The translations under genes were made by a program, and so were the position numbers. Shown one piece after another: positions 32,259-44,664 of a DNA stretch of 64,000 bases. Numbering within the stretch: position 1 is the first letter of the stretch; each line of letters starts with the position of its first letter. The notes below the pieces were generated by a model. It did no database searches, was not told the origin of the DNA, and was given only the letters and a program-made list of their open reading frames with translations. This DNA comes from Rhynchopus sp. YZ270_cl-10 (Eukaryota; Euglenozoa; Diplonemea; Diplonemida; Diplonemidae), in the NCBI GenBank assembly GCA_964035575.1, contig OZ037871.1, positions 496,001 to 560,000 on the forward strand, given 5' to 3'.

Positions 32259-33081
32259 CCGCGACGAAACCACGAAGCGGGCGTCACCGCTAGGTGAAAA
32301 GAAAAAAACTAAGCCACAAACGTGTCCCGGTTCAAGATAAACAAAAGCTAAAAGATAAATGTGGAGGAGCAGGCAGACAGATGTACCCTCCACTGCACCA
32401 CCCACTTGATATTATACTATACGTAACGGCTGCAGATCCCCTGCTCGAGACAGGGTTTCTGCAGCGACCAGTAGCCCGAAGGCTGGTATTTTGCTACGGT
32501 TTCATTTCTAATATTGTGGTTGGTGGCGGTGATGTGGGTGGGGGTGATGATGGGGAGGAAGGGGGGGATAGTGGCCTCTGCAGGAGACGTGATGAAAGAA
32601 AAAGAAGGGGGTCAGACTAGGTTCAGAGGTATTGCAGTTCTATTGACACTGAACCACACAACAACAAAGTATGGGCACGTAAAAGACAGAACCTGTGCCA
32701 GGGTACACCTGTTCACAGCTTCCAGCTAAATTAGAAACAGACACACCTCTGTTTTGTGTTGTGACAAATAAAAAGTAACTGTGTGAATAAAAAAGAAAAA
32801 GTTAATAAGATGAACCTAAGCCTCTTGTGCTTAGTCACCTTGAACAAAAGAAGAAACATAAAAAGGTGGTCAGGAAACTCCGTCATATTGCGCAGAAAAC
32901 TACGCGCACTACTGTCTACTAAATGGAATATGTGAAAAAGAGTAAGAGCCCTACCTGCATGGCAGGTAGGAGTTAAGAGAAATGACAGTGCAAAGCAGCA
33001 ACCCCCAACACCTGTTGCCCCCTGCTCTGTAGAGGATCCTTGCACTCACATGTGTGATGATGTTCTCTCTGTGCTCTGTGC
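32259..33081. other. intergenic spacer
   Basis: No gene seen. It contains a G-rich run (32515-32570) and a clean hairpin family A copy at about 32807-32843 (AAGATGAACCTAAGCC, then GCTTAGTCACCTT). Confidence 0.55.
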
Positions 33082-35460
33082 TCACACCTCAGCATCCACC
33101 TTCTTCGCCCCTGCGCTTTCGTTCGCGTTGTTCTCCTGCGCCGCATCCGGTGCATGTGTGTTAGGCTGTGCGGTGTCCACAGCCGTCTTCTTCCTCAGCA
33201 AGCACACCGCCACAGCCACAGCCACAGCCACAAGCAACAGTACACCGCCTCCAACGCAGATGCCCACAATGGCGCCAGTGGAGAGCCCGCTGCTCCCGCT
33301 GTCTGGTGCAGACGTGGTCGTGGTCGGCGCAGATGTGGTCGGCGCTGCCGTGCGTGGTGCTGCTGTGTCGGCAACACACACATGCACACTCCCTGTGCTG
33401 ACCCTGGTGTACCCGCTTGAGCAGGCAATTGGCACACATTCACCCGCAATGAATGACACATCGCTCACACCAGGCACAGTCTCACACTGCAGGTCATCCA
33501 CAGACGCAAGCCCTGCCGACAACACATCCCCAAGGCCCAGGTCAGACGCCTGCACCTTCTCCGAGAGGCGTGCTGCCACGTCCATTGCAGCCACGTCAAG
33601 CAGAGGCATGTCCGACACAGACACAAACACGTTCAGCGACCCGCACTCCTCACGCACGTCCGTCACAGTCCCACCCACAAGGTCCACCACAAGCTCTGCG
33701 ACACGTGCACCCTTCCCAGAGTTCCCGTCGCAGGCAACGTCGAACGCTGCATGCACCACGTCGGACACCTTCGTATTGCTTGTCACACAGATGTGTGCAC
33801 GGCGTCCGCTAGCAGCGTCAAAGGGCTTCACGAAGCCGTCCCCACACGTGCAGTGTCTGTTCTGATCGCATGTCGCAACAGTGTCCCCGTGCTCCTGGCA
33901 CTGTGTATCAGAGCTGCACCACACGGCAGCAGCGCTGCTTGGCGCCTCCGTGGTAAGTGGGGAGTTTGTGTCCTGTGTGTCAGGAGCATCCGTAGTCGGT
34001 GTGTGAGGTGCGTGAGGAGCATCCGTCATTGGTACGTGAGGTGCATGAGGAGCATCCGTAGTGGGTGGGTGGGTGTTTGTCTGCGGTGCGTTGGAGTCGA
34101 TACACACCCACTCGAAATTAACGTAGTTGGTCAAGTTCGTACTAACCCAGCGACTGTAGCACCATTCGTTGGGCCAGCCGGAGGGGCAGCGAGACGTGCG
34201 ATAGCCAGTGACAAGGGCACTGATAGTGACGGGACCCGATGCTGCCACAGTGCGGGTGATGTCACCATGCAGGTCACCGCCGTTGACTGTGACTGACGTA
34301 TCTCCGGCGATCCTGACCCAGCCCGTCATGAAGAGTTCCGCCCCAAACGTGAGTTGCATATTGCCGTTGCACGTTGTGTGCCAGCACACAGCCGCATTGA
34401 TCGCTGTTCCCATGTACGCGGTCACGTTGGATTGCGTCAGCTCCGTGCACTCATCTCCCTGCCCCGGCGCCTCCGTCACTGGTGCATGAGGAGCATCCGT
34501 AGTCGGTGCGTGAGGTGCATGAGGAACATCCGTAGTGGGTGGATGGGTGTTTGTCTGCGGTGCGTTGGAGTCGATGCACACCCACTCGAAATTAACGTAG
34601 TTGGTCAAGTTCGTACTAACCCAGCGACTGTAGCACCATTCGTTGGGCCAGCCGGAGGGGCAGCGAGACGTGCGATAGCCAGTGACAAGGGCGCTGATAG
34701 TGACGGGACCCGATGCTGCCACAGTGCGGGTGATGTCACCATGCAGGTCACCGCCGTTGACTGTGACTGACGTATCTCCGGCGATCTTGACCCAGCCCGT
34801 CATGAAGAGTTCCGCCCCAAACGTGAGTTGCATATTGCCGTTGCACGTTGTGTGCCAGCACACAGCCGCATTGATCGCTGTTCCCATGTACGCGGTCACG
34901 TTGGATTGCGTCAGCTCCGTGCACTCATCTCCCTGCCCTGGCGCCTCCGTCACTGGTGCATGAGGAGCATCCGTCGTTGGTACGTGAGGTGCATGAGGAA
35001 CATCCGTAGTGGGTGGATGGGTGTTTGTCTGCGGTGCGGTGGAGTCGATACACACCCACTCGAAATTAACGTAGTTGGTCAAGTTCGTACTAACCCAGCG
35101 ACTGTAGCACCATTCGTTGGGCCAGCCGGAGGGGCAGCGAGACGTGCGATAGCCAGTGACAAGGGCACTGATAGTGACGGGACCCGATGCTGCCACAGTG
35201 TGGGTGATGTCACCATGCAAATCACCGCCGTTGACTGTGACTGACGTATCTCCAGCGATCTTGACCCAGCCCGTCATGAAGAGTTCCGCCCCAAACGTGA
35301 GTTGCATATTACCGTTGCACATTGTGTGCCAGCACACAGCCGCATTGATCGCTGTTCCCATGTACGCGGTCACGTTGGACTGCGTCAGCTCCGTGCACTC
35401 ATCTCCCTGCCCTGCAAGCACACCAACAGAGCAGAACAGCAGCACACACAGACGCATCAT
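33082..35460 (-). CDS. type I surface protein with three near-identical 158-aa repeats
   Basis: 792 aa in one exon. I chose the ATG at 35460 because a signal peptide follows at once (MMRLCVLLFCSVGVLAGQ); upstream frame lacks a better start. Three 474-bp units span about 35415-33995. Each encodes a domain with six conserved Cys (ECTELT...CWHTTC...CPSGWPNEWCY...FEWVC), N-glycosylation sites (NVT, NLT) and a Pro/Thr/His linker (TTDAPHAP). An EGF-like Cys-rich piece follows, then an alpha/beta region, a Thr/Ala/Ser stalk, one membrane helix (GAIVGICVGGGVLLLVAVAV) and a short Asn/Ala-rich cytoplasmic tail. Substrate or partner is unknown; a shed or adhesive surface molecule is likely. The repeats differ at only a few residues, implying recent duplication or gene conversion. 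Confidence 0.85.
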   Translation of the reverse strand: MMRLCVLLFCSVGVLAGQGDECTELTQSNVTAYMGTAINAAVCWHTMCNGNMQLTFGAELFMTGWVKIAGDTSVTVNGGDLHGDITHTVAASGPVTISALVTGYRTSRCPSGWPNEWCYSRWVSTNLTNYVNFEWVCIDSTAPQTNTHPPTTDVPHAPHVPTTDAPHAPVTEAPGQGDECTELTQSNVTAYMGTAINAAVCWHTTCNGNMQLTFGAELFMTGWVKIAGDTSVTVNGGDLHGDITRTVAASGPVTISALVTGYRTSRCPSGWPNEWCYSRWVSTNLTNYVNFEWVCIDSNAPQTNTHPPTTDVPHAPHAPTTDAPHAPVTEAPGQGDECTELTQSNVTAYMGTAINAAVCWHTTCNGNMQLTFGAELFMTGWVRIAGDTSVTVNGGDLHGDITRTVAASGPVTISALVTGYRTSRCPSGWPNEWCYSRWVSTNLTNYVNFEWVCIDSNAPQTNTHPPTTDAPHAPHVPMTDAPHAPHTPTTDAPDTQDTNSPLTTEAPSSAAAVWCSSDTQCQEHGDTVATCDQNRHCTCGDGFVKPFDAASGRRAHICVTSNTKVSDVVHAAFDVACDGNSGKGARVAELVVDLVGGTVTDVREECGSLNVFVSVSDMPLLDVAAMDVAARLSEKVQASDLGLGDVLSAGLASVDDLQCETVPGVSDVSFIAGECVPIACSSGYTRVSTGSVHVCVADTAAPRTAAPTTSAPTTTTSAPDSGSSGLSTGAIVGICVGGGVLLLVAVAVAVAVCLLRKKTAVDTAQPNTHAPDAAQENNANESAGAKKVDAEV

Positions 35461-38400
35461 TGCTTTAAAAAAATGTGTGAAATCTGAGAGAAATGTGTCA
35501 CGTGCGGAGGGGCAGGTGAAGTCTTGTACATCGAGGTGCAACTTCCTTCGACTGGGGTAGCGAGGCGGTGGGGAGCGCGAATGGAGCAAACACCCATGAG
35601 ATGGAGATGGGAGTGAGCGTGCAAGGGAACGGCTGCATATGCATACACACCAAGGAGAAAGGAAGTGAAAGGATGTGTATAGTGGCACAGGGCGGGGTGT
35701 GCCTTTAACATAAATACTACAGTGCCAATAGCTATCTTCACCCACACAGGAAAAACGGGAAACGAAACAGGGGCAGAGTTTGTTAGTTGTACGCTTCCAC
35801 ATAAAAAATAGAGGAGGGAAGGGAATCCATTTTCCTTTTCTCTTTGATGAAGTCTTTTTTTTTCTTGTGAGAGGAGAGGAATGAGGGGGGTGGGGGTGAG
35901 GGTGGTTTGGTTCTCCCTTTTTTTGATTTTTTTTTTCTTTGTTTTTTGCTGTATCATTTTTGAAAAAATTGAAGGGGGGGAATAAATGGGGTTTTTTTAA
36001 TAGAAAAAAGAGCACCAATATATTTTTTGAGGTAACCCCCAAAAATACTGCTGAGGGAAAATAGCTTCCTCAGTATTTGGGGTACTGAAGGAATTATCGG
36101 TGGCATCTAATTCTACATAAAAAAAAAAAATACAAGTAGTTTCATTCATTGTCATAGAATCCTACTCACAAATTCATTTCTAGAGGGTATCAATACCCCC
36201 TGCATGATGTGGCGATGAAGGACCTATAAAAATAACCTATAAAAACAACCTCTGTCAACAATAAGGACCTGGGTAAAGAGATACCAAACAGTCTCAAATC
36301 AGGAGAGACGGCACGTACGGTTCTTCTCCTGGATCTGTGTCAGGTCGCAAATACTAAAATTAAAAAAAAAAAAAAAAAAAAAGGAAAAAAGATAATCTGG
36401 TACACATCTCTTTAAAACTAAAGGGGGGGAGAAAAAAACTTCTCGATGAATGTACGGTGCACACATCTGAAAAGAAGCAAAAAAAAAAAAAAAAAAACTG
36501 ATAAGATGATACAAGACTCTCATACTTGGTCATCTTTATAAAAAACGTCCAAAAAAAATGGTGTGGATATAATATTGCTTTGTTGAATAGGCAACTGCCG
36601 AAGCACACCCACCATGATGAAACTAAGGTCTGTACTCAATGTTGTTTTTTTTTTTTTTTGAATAGGCCATTTCCCCCCCCCACACTATTACCCCCTTTTC
36701 CTCAAGAATTGTCGCCATTCACTGATTGTCCCCCCTTTGTTCTTTTTTGTCGGTTTGCGTTGCAATAAAAAAAAATAGTAATGAAGAGCGGTGATGACGG
36801 GGATTGGGGGGAGGGAGTAAGCCACACCGAAAAGTAACACATGAGGGTGGGGGGGGTCATAAACATTCAACAATACTTTGCAAAGGTACACAAAAATTTG
36901 TGTACAAAATGCAAAAAGAAGAAAAAAAATGCAATGCAATGCAAAAAGGGGAGGTGGTTTGGCAAGAGTATTCACCACCTCTCTCTCTCTCACTGTAATC
37001 TTGGACACAATCAGTATCGTGAAATACAAAAGCCCTCTTGTGACAGTGTATCTAAAAAGAAAAACTCGAAAGATGGACTCAGCATCAGAAAAAAAGGGGT
37101 TTTTTTTGGGGAGTAAAGGCAACCAAAAGTCTTAGTCATCTCAAATAAAAAATATTTAAGAAAAGCAACGTGACCCGCATTGTAGAGGTTAAGTCTAAAG
37201 TAAGAGGCAGTACCAGTGGCACGGCTATCAATAATTACCGCGTCGTCAGCGTCATGCCTACCTTGGTAGGTTACAGTGAAGGGGCCGGGTGCCCATTTCT
37301 CCCCTTCCCCAGTATCGCTGCGTATTACACAACATTCCACACGGTTCAAATGGGGTTCACACAAAAAAATATAAAAGAGAAGTTGAAAGTGCAAAAACGC
37401 CTCACCGTTCATCGGCGGACGCAGGGCACCACAGCTATTTACAAACGATACGGCCTAATGCCACCCCGTTGCTGAGGCACCTTAGAGAGATACATCGTAC
37501 ACACTGATACTATCCAAGAAAAAACAAATCTCGACGGAAATAGGTTTCTGTGGAAAAGGGGTTGTTTTGTACTGATGGTACACATCTTAGATGTGCGACC
37601 AAAACTGTGTTTTTTATTTTGAAAAGTGAGAGGGGGGGAAAAGCTCACCCTTCATTGTACGGAAATCACCATGTCAAAAAAAAGGGGGGGTTTTTTTGTA
37701 CTCAAATGTCGTGTATTTTGCATTTTTTTTTTGAAAACTTGGTTGTATTAGTGTAGACAAACCCCGAGGACCCCGAGGGTGAGCTCCACTGTTTTTGTTT
37801 TGTGTTTTTTTTCTGTAAACCAACACTTTTTTTTTCTAAAATTATTTCCTTTTTTCTTGGCTTTTTTTTAGAAACACACCTGGTAAAACCATCTTGGATG
37901 CTGGGGGGAAGGGGGGGTTTATGAGTTGTGAACCAACCAGCACTCTTTATGAAAACCCTACAGGTAGAAGGGTGGTGGAGATGTTGAGGTAAATCACATG
38001 CCAATTGGGGGAGAAAAACGCAAATAAAAAAAAAAGAAAAAAAAATATGTCGGGAAGATTGAGCGAAACATATCGTTTAGAAAAAAAAGAAAAATGTACC
38101 CAAAAAAAGAAACGAAAATCTTGATAAGATGATCCTAAGCCTCTCGTTCTTAGGCACCTTTTAGAAAAGAAAAGGGAAAACAATAAAATAAAAGGAACAA
38201 CCAAACTGGAAAGAAAAATGTATCATATGCGCAGCAAAACAAAAACAAAAAAAATCTTTATTTTTAATACAAAGTCCTCTCGTGACAGTGTACCGTAAAA
38301 AAAAGAAAAAGGTAAGATGAATGTGCCTTGCTCCGCCACCATCTTTAAAAAAAAAAAAAAATCACGCATAGATACAAATGCATGCCACACACTGAACGGG

Positions 38401-40578
38401 GTAAGTAACGTAGATAGCAGACTCGCTTTTTTTTTGAGCCATTTGACTTTTTTTGTTTGAAAAAAAAAGGGGGGTGAGGGAGAGAACTTGAAAAGAAAAT
38501 AGATCGATGGCTTCGGCTGGTATTTTGCACATCTTTTTGTTTTTTGAACAAAAGAAAAGTATTCCTTTTGAGCCTTGACAGGTGTGTTACGAATTTTACC
38601 TCTCTCCGCATAGTGCTTCAGTACTACCGCTGTAATGAATCAATGTAAAAAAAAAAAAAAGAACGTTTCTTTTTTTTGAAAGATGAAATGATGACTCATG
38701 GACACACACATCTTTATATAAAAAGAAAATTCGGTCAGATGGCTCAAGCATTTAAGCGTGTCTGATTTTACATAAAGCCTGGGTAGGGAAGCAACTCTCA
38801 TTAGTACACACAATCAAAGGATTGAGAGGGGGAAAAAAAAAAAAAAAAAAAAAAGGATTGAAGATGAAATGGGCCTCACGGGCACATATACACACATCTT
38901 CAAAGAAAGAAAGAAAAATGAGATTCATACTTTCGGTTCACAGACTTGAAAGTATATGAATCTAATGAAAAAATATTGGATAGTCCTGAGCCTCGCTGAT
39001 CTTACACCAAAAAGGCAAAGGTGGAAGTCGATGTCGCACTACTGGAACTGCCAATCCGATAAACAAAAGAGGGGGGGGAAAGGGAGAATATTATCGATGA
39101 ATGGACCCTCATAGGTAACAGAACATCTTTGCTTTCATTCCCTTCCCCCCTTTTTTTTGTGCCTTTGTATCAGGTTTAAACCAAATATTCGTTTTTTTTT
39201 TTTGGTGATAGTTGTTTTAGGTTGTGGACCCTCATGAAAGTGAGATTGCTCCAATACAGATGTGGACACACCAAAAAAAAAAGGACGATGCAGAGGAGTC
39301 GGATAAATAGAGTGAAGTGGACAATGTGTGTCACCTATATATACATCGCACGGTTGCAAGGTACTGACACAATGCAGCATCGTCTTCCATCACAAGGCAC
39401 AAAAAAAAAATTCAAGTTTTTTTTTCTTCACAGATGACACCGGGAATTACCGGTTTTTAGATTTTTCATTACCATGCATGACCAAGTATTTTCCGTGGCA
39501 TTACCGGTATAAAAAAAAACACCCCGATAATACTCGATTACCGGTAATGGATGTCATTCATGCTTTTTAAAAAAATGCAGGGAAAGGGGGGAGGGGGGAA
39601 AAAAATGACACTCAAACGGGGCCTCACAAAGGAAACACATATCTTTCAAGCTTCAAAAAAAAAAAACTAATCTTGGGGGGAAAAAGGGGGGGAGAGACAG
39701 AGAGAGAATGGGCAATGTGTGGGTGGGGGTAAAGAGAAGAATGTCCAAGGACTCACAGAGAACACCTAGAAAAAAAAAAACACTTACAAGAATCCGTTCT
39801 TCAAACACGTTGCCTTCACTTTTTTATTTTTATTTTTTCTTTGGTCTTTTTCACTCGATTTTTTATAGATTTTTGCATTTTTTTTCTTTTATATTTTGTG
39901 AACAGGAAGGGTGGCAGCAAAGGCAATGATATTTTTTTTTTTTTCAAAAAAGAATTGAACGAGATGAACGTCGCATCTTTCATTTTTTTTTAAAAAATAT
40001 TTCTTCCTCTCTTTTATGCTATTCGTTTGTTGACAATCGCCTGAGGTAGTACCCAAAAAAAGAGGCAAATTGTCAAATTGTCAAAAGAAAACTTGCGAAG
40101 ATGGGTCTCGCGCACAGACATCCTTTCAAGTCATATCAGCCTGTTCGAATAACAATGATACCCTACGGCAAGAGAGTGCTACACAGACGGCACACTTTTT
40201 CCTGAGAATGTGTGGCAGAGAAGCGTCATGATAAGATCACTCTGGTCTGACCGGTTTCCTTCACCTATATTGCGCTAAGTCACACACACACACGCACATC
40301 CTTTCATTTTCTAACAGAATCACGGACCAGAACACAGAACAAAACAACTCCGACAATGATGGGAAGGAAGAAAAAACGAGGGGAGCAGAGCAATGGGTTG
40401 ACACACCTTCTTCTTATTTCTCAAATACAAAGGAGTTGTATTTTCCCCCATTTCTTTTATGATAATCTGCCTAACTGCATGCGAGACAGTATTTCACAAA
40501 AAAACCCCCCCTTTTCCCCCCAAAAAAAACTCCCCCCAAAACTTTTTTTTTTTTTTGAAAAATTCAGAGGGTCTCGTT
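35461..40578. other. 5.1-kb intergenic region with many hairpin repeats
   Basis: No coding sequence recognised. It holds family A copies (36502-36537, 38125-38160), family B (37378-37425), family C (37730-37790), family D (37018-37055, 38263-38300), family E hairpins (38685-38715, 38863-38905, 39098-39128, 39960-39985), and three ATTACCGGT motifs (39446-39548). A/T homopolymers of 10-20 bases are common. Confidence 0.6.
38863..38905. repeat. hairpin repeat family E
   Basis: GAAGATGAAATGGGCCTCAC and CACACATCTTC form complementary ends (GAAGATG/CATCTTC) around a GGGCCTCACGGGC core. Confidence 0.55.
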
Positions 40579-43500
40579 TCATCCATCGAATTCATCAGTA
40601 TTCTTGTTGTAGTACCCGATGGAGGGCCACCAGAAGTAGTCCCCAAGAAGGAATCCACATGCGGGGACAAAGATAGTCGACAGCAGGAAGGTGTCAAGCA
40701 GGACGGAGGTCACAAGAATGATCGAAAACTGGTTGAGCGAAACAACGTGGGAGAACATCAGCCCACCAAACGCAACAGACATGATAATTCCCGCACCACA
40801 GATCGTAGTGCCCACAGCGCCCATCCCCGAGAGAATCGCGTTTGCGCTCGACTTCCCCATCTTCTTGTACTCCGCAATGCGGGTCAACATAAAGATGTTG
40901 TAGTCAATCGCAAGCGCCACGGTAATGCTGATAACCATCGGGGGCACACTCCATGACACTCCTTCCTTCTTGAAGTCGCCGTCCAAGTATGAGTACCACC
41001 AGCTGAACGAGGTGGTGTCGAAGAAGTAGTATCCCATCCTGTGGTGATGTGTTTAAAGTTACAGATGCTGGGGAAGGTTAGAAGGTAAGAGAAGGTGGTA
41101 TTGACACATTAAAATGTCTGTAAGATGCAACCTAAGTCTAGTGGGTCACCTTGAAAGTTTGAAAACTTGGTTGTATTTGTGTAGCCACCTTAGTGTGCTC
41201 CACTATATGAGAGTTTATTAGATGAACCCAAGCCTCGTCCTTAGTCATCTTAGTTAGGTTTAAAAGAAGAGAGGGCTCGAAAGATGCGGCGAAACTGAAT
41301 TCAAGTGTTGAAATAGTTCTTGCTGAGATGAATGAGGATCTGGCTCGTTTCTCACATTCCATGGAAACAAAAATGGATGCTTTTTTTTAAATCTGTTGGT
41401 TCAGTGTAGATGCCATGGCAGTCTTCAGCAGTAAATCATTTTTTGTTGTATCGACAATCACCTGCTAAAGCAAGTTCTGTACGCAATGTCGCCCGAAGGC
41501 TAATGTACTTAAAAGATATAGACGTAAGTCGTCCTTTTTTTTTAACATACCCGAATGCGCACCCAACACTGTACAGAATGGTGATGGCCATGATCGGGGG
41601 GATCACAAGCGATCTGAAGATCATCATGACAACCACTGTCACTGCACCCACAAGCACTGCAAGCATGATAAACATGTGGTCGTCCACGATCTGTGAGGAG
41701 AGGTGTGGTGGGTTTTTATTTTACTAATCTATTGGTCCATTGCTCTACGACCTTCACTATGTTATTTTCCCCCTCTTTTTTCAAAAACGTCTTTCCCAAC
41801 CCTCTACACTCAAACAACCAGAATAGCAGCGCAACCTCTACGCACTGTTCTTCCCTCTCAACCGGCGCTGTTCAAAGCAAACCCACATACCTTTCCAAAG
41901 TCGTATGCAACAGTGTTTCCACCTGCAAGGTTGATGTCGAGCTCAGGGTAGCCCTGGCCTCTCCAGAGCGCCTGCTTGGTCTTCATCACGGTGTTCATGG
42001 AGTCCATCCACTCCTTGGAGAGCTTGCCGGTGGGCTCGAAGGGGAGCATCACACTGAAGTAGACGGCGGTTTCCACAGACTGGTTGTAGTATTTGCTCAG
42101 CACGCCGATGTCGGGCTGCACGACCCCGCTGCGCCAAACGTCGTTAAGGCGGAGGGCGAACTCATACGGCAGGGTACCGGGCTCCTCGAGCATGCAGTCA
42201 GCAGGGCGCTTGGCAACATCTGCCTGAAGGCAAGCATCGATGTCGTACTCTTTCCCCGTGAACACCGTCACATCTCCCAGGGAGTAGCACTTCGTGCAGT
42301 TCATGCCATCACAGCACGCAAACGGCGGCTGCACATCCGCCGTCGCAAGCAGCTGCATCAGCCGCCCCGGCGCAAACGCTACTGGAACCGCAGCAGGCCC
42401 CACAGTGTACATGAAGGGCGACATACCCGGCTTGATGTACTCGGGCAGGCCAATGCTGGTGTGGTTCATGACCTCCTCCATGACGTCGTACATCATGTCG
42501 TACCCGAGAGAAGTCTTGGACACGTTGTCCGCCTTAGACAGAACGACGTAGTACGGCTCGAACTCACCGGGGGGGAAGTTGTCGGCCATCCTGCGCCATG
42601 CCTCCACACTCTCGGAGTTACGTGGCACAAAGGAGAGGGGGTCGAGGGAGGTGGTGAGCGAGCTGAACTTGATGTAGAGGAAGGAGAAGAGCACCGCCAC
42701 CACAAGGATCACAACGATGGGCGCACGCTGGATCTGCTTCCCGATGCGGTACCACGCAGTCTTCTTGAGCTCGTCCTCCTCCACCGACTCATGCTCGTTG
42801 ATCATCGTCAGCTCCTGGTTGTTGTTCGACAGGAAGCGGAACGACGTGATCTTGTCGCGCACCTGTCTGAAGGCGCTGTTCTCTCCGGAGGAGGCACAGC
42901 AGTTGGTCTTGAGGGACTCACCGGTGAAGAACCCGCTGAAGAGAGTGAGCAGCGAAGGCGTCAACGTGATGTTCACCATCACGACTACCGCAATTGTGAT
43001 ACCACAGCAGATACCGGTTGTGATGAGCACCTCACATGGGATGATCGCCATCGAGAAGAAGGCGATGCTGACAAGCGAACCACTGCCAAGCACGGTCTCA
43101 ATCGCTGTGTGTGTCACAAGCAGACGCATGTTCTCCCCGAAGGACATGCCGAGCTTGATGTTCTCCTGGAAGCGCATGAGCAGGAACAGGTTGTAGTCGA
43201 TGTTCAGCGCAAGCGTGGCGGACATCATCAGCTGCGGGGTTGTGCTCTGCACAGACATCGACTTCGCAATGGGGTAGCACAGTGCGAAGGCGGTACCCAC
43301 ACAGGCTCCGATCGTCACCAGAGGGAGAAGCATGAGACGGAACGACCCGAGGAAGAGCGCGAGAATCAGAAACGCAACAGGGATGACAATCATGTCTGCC
43401 TTGGACGCATCCTTGATGGTTCCCTTACGCGCATCGATTGTGAGCACGGTCTCTCCGGTGATCTCTGCGTTGAAATCTTTGCCGAGGTACTTCTTCTTGA

Positions 43501-44098
43501 GGTCCTTCGACCAATCACGCAGGTCATCCACAAGGTCCACGAAGGGGGAGCCATCGTTGGTGCTACCGGGGGTGCTGATCTGGAAGGCGATGACGGTGGC
43601 GTGCTCGGTCCTGAAGCTCTTTGCGAGGGGGCTGTGGAGCTCTGCTGCGATGTAGTAGTCCATCACTGTCATCCCCAGGACGTCGTACTCGGATTTGCTC
43701 TTCGACAATGCGATCAGCTCGTTTGAGAATGCGGGCACGCTGGTGTTGAGGGTAGGGTCTGTGGGGATCACGGCACCGTTTGTACTGTAGACAAGAGCAA
43801 CGATGATGGAGGAGTCGACCACCTGCGGCCAAAACTCCTTCATGGCATCCTTGGCGTACGCACTCTGGTGGCCACTTGGGGGGTCAAACGCAATGCTTGT
43901 GGCCCCCTGAAGCTTGGGTGCGAAGCTGACCATGAACGGCACGATGCACAACCACACCAGCGCAATCCCAAACGACACACGCCTGTACTTCGCAGGCACA
44001 TCCCCTGTAAGCTCCTCAAGCGGGCCAAACCCACATGCACGCTTTCCACGGTTGAGGATCGTGTGCTGCTCCTCACCGATACCTGTGTATCCTTGCAT
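40579..44098 (-). CDS. MMPL-family (RND superfamily) membrane transporter
   Basis: Three exons join in phase: 44098-41891, 41690-41551 and 41038-40579, about 935 aa. The layout is the RND duplication: TM1 near residue 45, a large outer loop, a block of five TMs (residues about 230-400), a second TM near 470, a second loop with paired Cys (ACCDGMNCTKC), and a second five-TM block split by the introns. Each half carries the MMPL signature in its TM4 (LNIDYNLFLLMRFQENIKLG and LAIDYNIFMLTRIAEYKKMG), including the Asp thought to relay protons. The family exports lipids or other hydrophobic compounds; the substrate here is unknown. Intron 2 (41039-41550) carries several hairpin repeats. A strong pyrimidine tract and ATTATAG lie 20 bases before the ATG. 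Confidence 0.9.
41122..41252. repeat. cluster of family A, C and A repeats in an MMPL-gene intron
   Basis: Family A (41122-41153), family C (41156-41208, CTTGGTTGTATTTGTGTAG then GTGTGCTCCACT) and a second family A (41218-41252) lie back to back. A family G copy follows at about 41445-41545. Confidence 0.55.
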
Positions 44099-44117
44099 TT
44101 TTCCTTTTTTTTAGATC

Positions 44118-44190
44118 CTATAATATTGTTGAAGAGGGAGAGAGAGTGAGGGGGGGAAAGAAAAAAATACAAAAAAAAAAGTGAGGGAAT
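44118..44190 (-). promoter_or_regulatory. candidate trans-splice acceptor before the MMPL gene
   Basis: On the minus strand a long C/T tract (ending CTCTCTCTCCCTCTTCAAC) is followed by AATATTATAG at 44118, leaving a 19-nt leader before the ATG at 44098. It could equally be a 5'-UTR cis-intron acceptor. Confidence 0.4.
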
Positions 44191-44664
44191 TGAATTCACG
44201 AGGCATCAAAACACAAAAAGGGAAACAAAATATGTAGACTATTCTTAAAAGTGAGACACTGCAAAGGGATAGCCACTACATGGACACATCAAGGTGACTA
44301 AGTGAGACCCGCAAACAAAGATCACCACACAAAAAAAAGAGAAAAGTTGGTAAAATGAACCTAAGCCTCTCATACTTAGCCCAGGGGTTTATACAGTGTA
44401 TTAAAACTCAGTCAGTCTGACCGACTTATAGGGTACTCTACAAAATCTGTATAAAGCCCTGACTTAGTCACCAAGAGAGAGAGAGAAGAAAAAAATGGAG
44501 GGAGTGTTGTATTGTTTCCACCCACCCACACACGTTTCGCTGCCTGTAGAGTTCTTTTGCTCATTTCGTTCTCGAAGAACCAGACATCCCCCTCAAAACC
44601 CCTTCTCCAAGAACAAATAAAAATATGTCCTTTTTTGCGAATATTACTGTGAGACGCAACTTCT

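Noticed and set aside
35461-36042. Extension of the triple-repeat surface protein to base 36042
   Set aside because: The upstream frame is Lys/Phe/Pro homopolymer translation; the signal peptide directly follows the ATG at 35460.
38685-38715. C/D-box snoRNA suggested by an ATGATGA word
   Set aside because: No D box (CTGA) at the right spacing, and other copies of the same repeat lack the word.
38733-38810. tRNA-like stretch (GGTCAGATGGCTCAAGC, TTTAAGCGTGTCTGAT)
   Set aside because: It resembles a Leu/Ser tRNA 5' half with an A-box, but I find no T-arm GGTTCGA box or acceptor pairing; too weak to call.
41693-43726. A 677-aa plus-strand ORF opposite the MMPL gene
   Set aside because: It is the antisense shadow of a clear 12-TM transporter; its His/Arg/Glu-rich composition has no domain sense.
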